From: Microcaldota archaeon
GTDB lineage: Archaea > Iainarchaeota > Iainarchaeia > JAADDC01
Length of the DNA stretch: 5,495 bases
NCBI GenBank assembly: GCA_027043825.1
Contig: JALUER010000018.1
Location: forward strand, 1-5,495
Reading direction: 5' to 3'
Positions 5,301-5,495 of the stretch are shown piece by piece; within the stretch, counting starts at the first letter, position 1; each line of letters starts with the position of its first letter. Position numbers and translations under genes: made by a program. A model generated the notes under the pieces. It worked only from the letters and a program-made list of their open reading frames with translations. It ran no database searches and had not been told where the DNA came from.

Positions 5301-5399
5301 ACGCCGAGTGATAGGGGCGGAGCCCCCTTCGGAACTCCCGCAGTGCGTCCGGTCGAAGACCGGACCCGCTCCGGGGTTATAGGGGTGGATACCCCATAG
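5301..5399 (-). other. Structured GC-rich spacer between the two tRNA genes
   Basis: These 99 bases hold no credible gene but have dense inverted repeats. GGGGC/GCCCC with a 3-base loop lies at 5314-5326. A perfect 8-bp stem GTCCGGTC/GACCGGAC with a 3-base loop lies at 5347-5365. GGGGT/ACCCC with a 4-base loop lies at 5382-5395, next to the tRNA-Ile 3' end. A longer-range 6-bp stem CGGAGC/GCTCCG (5318-5323 with 5368-5373) would enclose the central hairpin and compete with the first one. On the minus strand TATAAC at 5378-5383 could be a TATA box giving tRNA-Asn a leader of about 50 bases. The hairpins may guide precursor processing, or the stretch may be a small RNA. I saw no C/D or H/ACA box signature. 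Confidence 0.5.
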
Positions 5400-5474
5400 T
5401 GGGGCCGCGGGGATTTGAACCCCGGACCTCTCGCTTATCAGGCGAGCGCTCTAACCAGGCTGAGCTACGGCCCC
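5400..5474 (-). tRNA. tRNA-Ile (GAU)
   Basis: The minus strand forms a complete 75-nt cloverleaf. The acceptor stem is GGGGCCG/CGGCCCC, the D-stem GCUC/GAGC with a 10-base loop, the anticodon stem CUCGC/GCGAG with loop CUGAUAA, and the T-stem CGGGG/CCCCG with loop UUCAAAU. The anticodon GAU reads AUC and AUU, and the discriminator is A as expected for isoleucine. There is no intron and no encoded CCA (CTA follows the discriminator). G10 is present. Only 21 bases remain upstream in the window, so its promoter cannot be judged. It is probably the first of two tRNAs in one transcript with tRNA-Asn. Confidence 0.97.
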
Positions 5475-5495
5475 TCGACGTGTGGCGGGTCACGT

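Noticed and set aside
5217..5399. Small plus-strand frame giving a GRIRTSDLPVNSRALYQLSY-like peptide
   Set aside because: This is the well-known false protein made by translating the antisense of a tRNA gene; the tRNA-Asn cloverleaf explains it.
5301..5399. A degenerate third tRNA in the spacer (GTTCCGAAG resembles a T-loop)
   Set aside because: No matching acceptor, D or anticodon arms can be placed around it, so the resemblance is too slight.
5478..5495. Inverted repeat ACGTG/CACGT at the right edge, upstream of tRNA-Ile
   Set aside because: Only five bases per arm at the window border; promoter context is cut off, so chance cannot be excluded.
1..5495. CRISPR array, insertion sequence, integrase or toxin-antitoxin pair
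   Set aside because: No regularly spaced repeats, transposase or integrase motifs, or small paired genes were found on either strand.

Overview
The window looks like a fragment of an archaeal chromosome, probably from a thermophilic, euryarchaeal-type lineage. The evidence is a membrane-anchored archaeal LonB protease, a THUMP-type Trm-G10 tRNA methyltransferase, TATA-like boxes about 27-28 bases before start codons (the pattern of leaderless archaeal mRNAs), and two tRNA genes that do not encode CCA. I cannot name the genus from sequence alone.

Layout from left to right. (1) Positions 2-265, plus strand: the C-terminal end of a surface-type DUF2341/ConA-like domain protein whose start lies outside the window. 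(2) Positions 2069 down to 262, minus strand: a two-gene tRNA maturation operon, Trm-G10 methyltransferase then ribonuclease Z. The genes overlap by 13 bases, and a strong Shine-Dalgarno sequence for RNase Z lies inside the methyltransferase gene. (3) Positions 2070-2104: a 35-base divergent promoter region. (4) Positions 2105-3997, plus strand: LonB. (5) Positions 3998-4072: an AT-rich intergenic region with a promoter and nested inverted repeats. (6) Positions 4073-5227, plus strand: an AAA/DUF4143 ATPase with a PD-(D/E)XK-like C-terminus. Its stop codon directly touches the 3' end of the next tRNA gene. (7) Positions 5228-5474, minus strand: tRNA-Asn(GUU) and tRNA-Ile(GAU), separated by a GC-rich spacer rich in hairpins.

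The core genes share a theme. Trm-G10 modifies G10 of precursor tRNA and RNase Z cuts the 3' trailer, and both tRNAs here have G10 and need CCA addition after 3' cleavage. LonB is the housekeeping membrane protease. The flanking surface protein and the ATPase are clearly more AT-rich (about 38-47% GC in lines I counted by hand) than the core block (about 60-68%), so they look like accessory DNA on either side of a conserved core. I see no CRISPR array, insertion sequence or integrase. The least explained parts are the dyad upstream of the ATPase, the ATPase-tRNA junction, the structured inter-tRNA spacer, and RNase Z's departures from two family motifs.
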